Origin: Treponema sp.
Lineage (GTDB): Bacteria > Spirochaetota > Spirochaetia > Treponematales > Breznakiellaceae
NCBI GenBank assembly: GCA_031272575.1
Contig: JAISTO010000016.1
Span: 1-14,885, forward strand
Length of the DNA: 14,885 nt
Direction of reading: 5' to 3'
The position numbers were made by a program, and so were the translations under genes. Position 1 is the first letter of the stretch. Each line of letters opens with the position of its first letter. Below the pieces are notes generated by a model. That model was not told the DNA's origin. It saw only the letters and a program-made list of their open reading frames with translations, and searched no databases. Shown one piece after another: positions 14,183 through 14,885 of the stretch.

Positions 14183-14477
14183 CCGTCACTCCGCGGCTTG
14201 ATCTCCTCATCACTCCGCATCTTGATCGTCGTCACTCCGCGCTTTAAGCGCGGAGTCTACTTGCGGCAGATTCCGCGGGGGAGAGGCGAGCGCGTTGAAC
14301 GCGCTCGCCGTTCTACGAACGGTGCACCTACGGCGCTCGGTCCCGTTTCCGAGCCGCGGAATGACGCGGTTTCCAAGCCGCGGAATGACGGGGGCAAGGG
14401 CGCGGCGTGACTGATGGTCGATTTAATGACGGACAGTCAATCTGCTGAATGACGGTCGGGGCAGCCGCGGAATGACG
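14183..14477. repeat. Palindrome cluster with AGCCGCGGAATGACG-type repeats
   Basis: Direct copies of AGCCGCGGAATGACG occur at 14352-14366, 14376-14390 and 14463-14477, the first two with a 24-bp period. Inverted relatives CGTCACTCCGCGG and similar lie at 14184, 14209 and 14230. Between them are tight palindromes: ACTCCGCGCTT/AAGCGCGGAGT (14234-14256), GGCGAGCGCGTT/AACGCGCTCGCC (14285-14309) and CCGTTC/GAACGG (14308-14322). This looks like a nest of small dispersed intergenic repeats. No gene is seen. Confidence 0.65.
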
Positions 14478-14489
14478 GCAGCGTTGCTG

Positions 14490-14885
14490 CTACTGCCCGC
14501 TGCCCACCGACACCGAGCGGCTCAGGCGTTCCCGCAGGCCGTCGATAGTGCCGCCCGCGTTAATGTAGGCCAGCACATCCGCCGCCTGCGCATAGCGGCC
14601 CTCCTCGCGGGCCCACGCCTTCTCTTTTTCGATAGTCCAATCATCAAACAACACGTTATTCACCTCCGTTCCATGTTCCTGCAAAAAGTCCTTCAACACG
14701 CCGTTCGCGAAGCATATCTAAAAAGTCATTCTGACTTTTTAGATTGCCCACCATTGAATCGCGCGACGCATTGCCTCGGTGAACAATGCCTTGTCCACCT
14801 TGCCGTTTCCCGGCCGCCCCTCAAGCAAAGCCGCCTGGTACTCGCGCACCTTCTCGACAAATATGCTGTAGCCTTCCAGCGCCGG
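14490..14885 (-). pseudogene. Rpn-family PD-(D/E)XK nuclease, broken C-terminal part
   Basis: Read on the minus strand from the window edge, the frame gives YSIFVEKVREYQAALLEG, then KVDKALFTEAMRRAIQW. This is the C-terminal region of Rpn (recombination-promoting nuclease, 'PD-(D/E)XK transposase') proteins. It then hits TAA (and TAG) inside a palindrome at 14716-14744. Beyond it the same frame resumes with CFANGVLKDFLQEHGTEVNN and runs to a stop at 14490. The two halves join in register if about 36 bases are removed, so an insertion broke the gene. The N-terminal catalytic part lies outside the window. A short GTG-started product from 14699 is conceivable but would lack the nuclease domain. 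Confidence 0.75.
14716..14744. repeat. Palindromic insertion in the Rpn-family gene
   Basis: ATCTAAAAAGTCA (14716-14728) and TGACTTTTTAGAT (14732-14744) are perfect inverse copies around a 3-nt loop. The stem can be extended by three more pairs (GCA/TGC) with one bulged base. It has A- and T-tracts like a bidirectional terminator and brings in-frame stops. It sits at a point where family members normally read through. Confidence 0.75.

Larger units (their letters stand above)
13671..14489. other. Gene-free, repeat-rich spacer of about 820 bp
   Basis: No open frame here has a start site, codon pattern or recognisable product. The stretch holds a leader hairpin, an 11-G run, a 12-bp inverted repeat, a heptamer array and a cluster of palindromes, all listed separately. 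It separates the Big_2 operon from a broken Rpn-family gene. I could not find a convincing promoter for the operon. Confidence 0.6.

Noticed and set aside
13940..14410. 156-codon frame in the spacer
   Set aside because: It runs through heptamer and palindrome repeats, has no ribosome binding site and shows no family motif.

Overview
The window looks like part of a high-GC spirochaete chromosome, most likely a treponeme of the termite-gut or Breznakiella type. This is inferred from four things: the order TPR protein, mreB, mreC, mreD, mrdA; several BspA-like leucine-rich-repeat proteins; relaxed spirochaete-type lipoboxes; and an Rpn-family (PD-(D/E)XK 'transposase') remnant. No rRNA, tRNA or CRISPR array was seen.

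Left third (1-5576, plus strand): a conserved cell-shape block. A membrane-anchored TPR protein is read from a promoter almost on top of its start codon. A strong hairpin with a U-tract (1232-1280) follows and abuts the mreB ribosome binding site. Then mreB, mreC, mreD and mrdA (PBP2) run with almost no spacing. They would build the elongasome that directs side-wall peptidoglycan synthesis. The usual next gene, rodA, is not found; the conserved block stops at a short repeat that supplies the mrdA stop codon.

Middle and right (5600-13670): eight genes, all on the minus strand and convergent with the mre block. In transcription order they are a Big_2 (Ig-like) lipoprotein, a BspA-like LRR lipoprotein, a uracil-DNA-glycosylase-like protein, a PD-(D/E)XK nuclease, a 73-aa peptide ending in eight perfect C-x-x-x units, a radical SAM/SPASM maturase 8 nt behind it, a zinc-ribbon/membrane/TPR/BspA protein, and a small TPR protein. 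The peptide and maturase form a clear candidate RiPP (ribosomally made, radical-SAM-modified peptide) system, the most interesting part of the window. Two 100-bp structured direct repeats bracket the UDG-like gene. A fossil second copy of the BspA-end/TPR-start junction lies next to mrdA.

Right end (13671-14885): about 800 bp without a gene, full of G-tracts, palindromes and dispersed repeats, then an Rpn-family gene broken by a palindromic insertion. The 17-mer and heptamer repeat at the mrdA end recurs here, so the same element lies at both ends of the accessory block.
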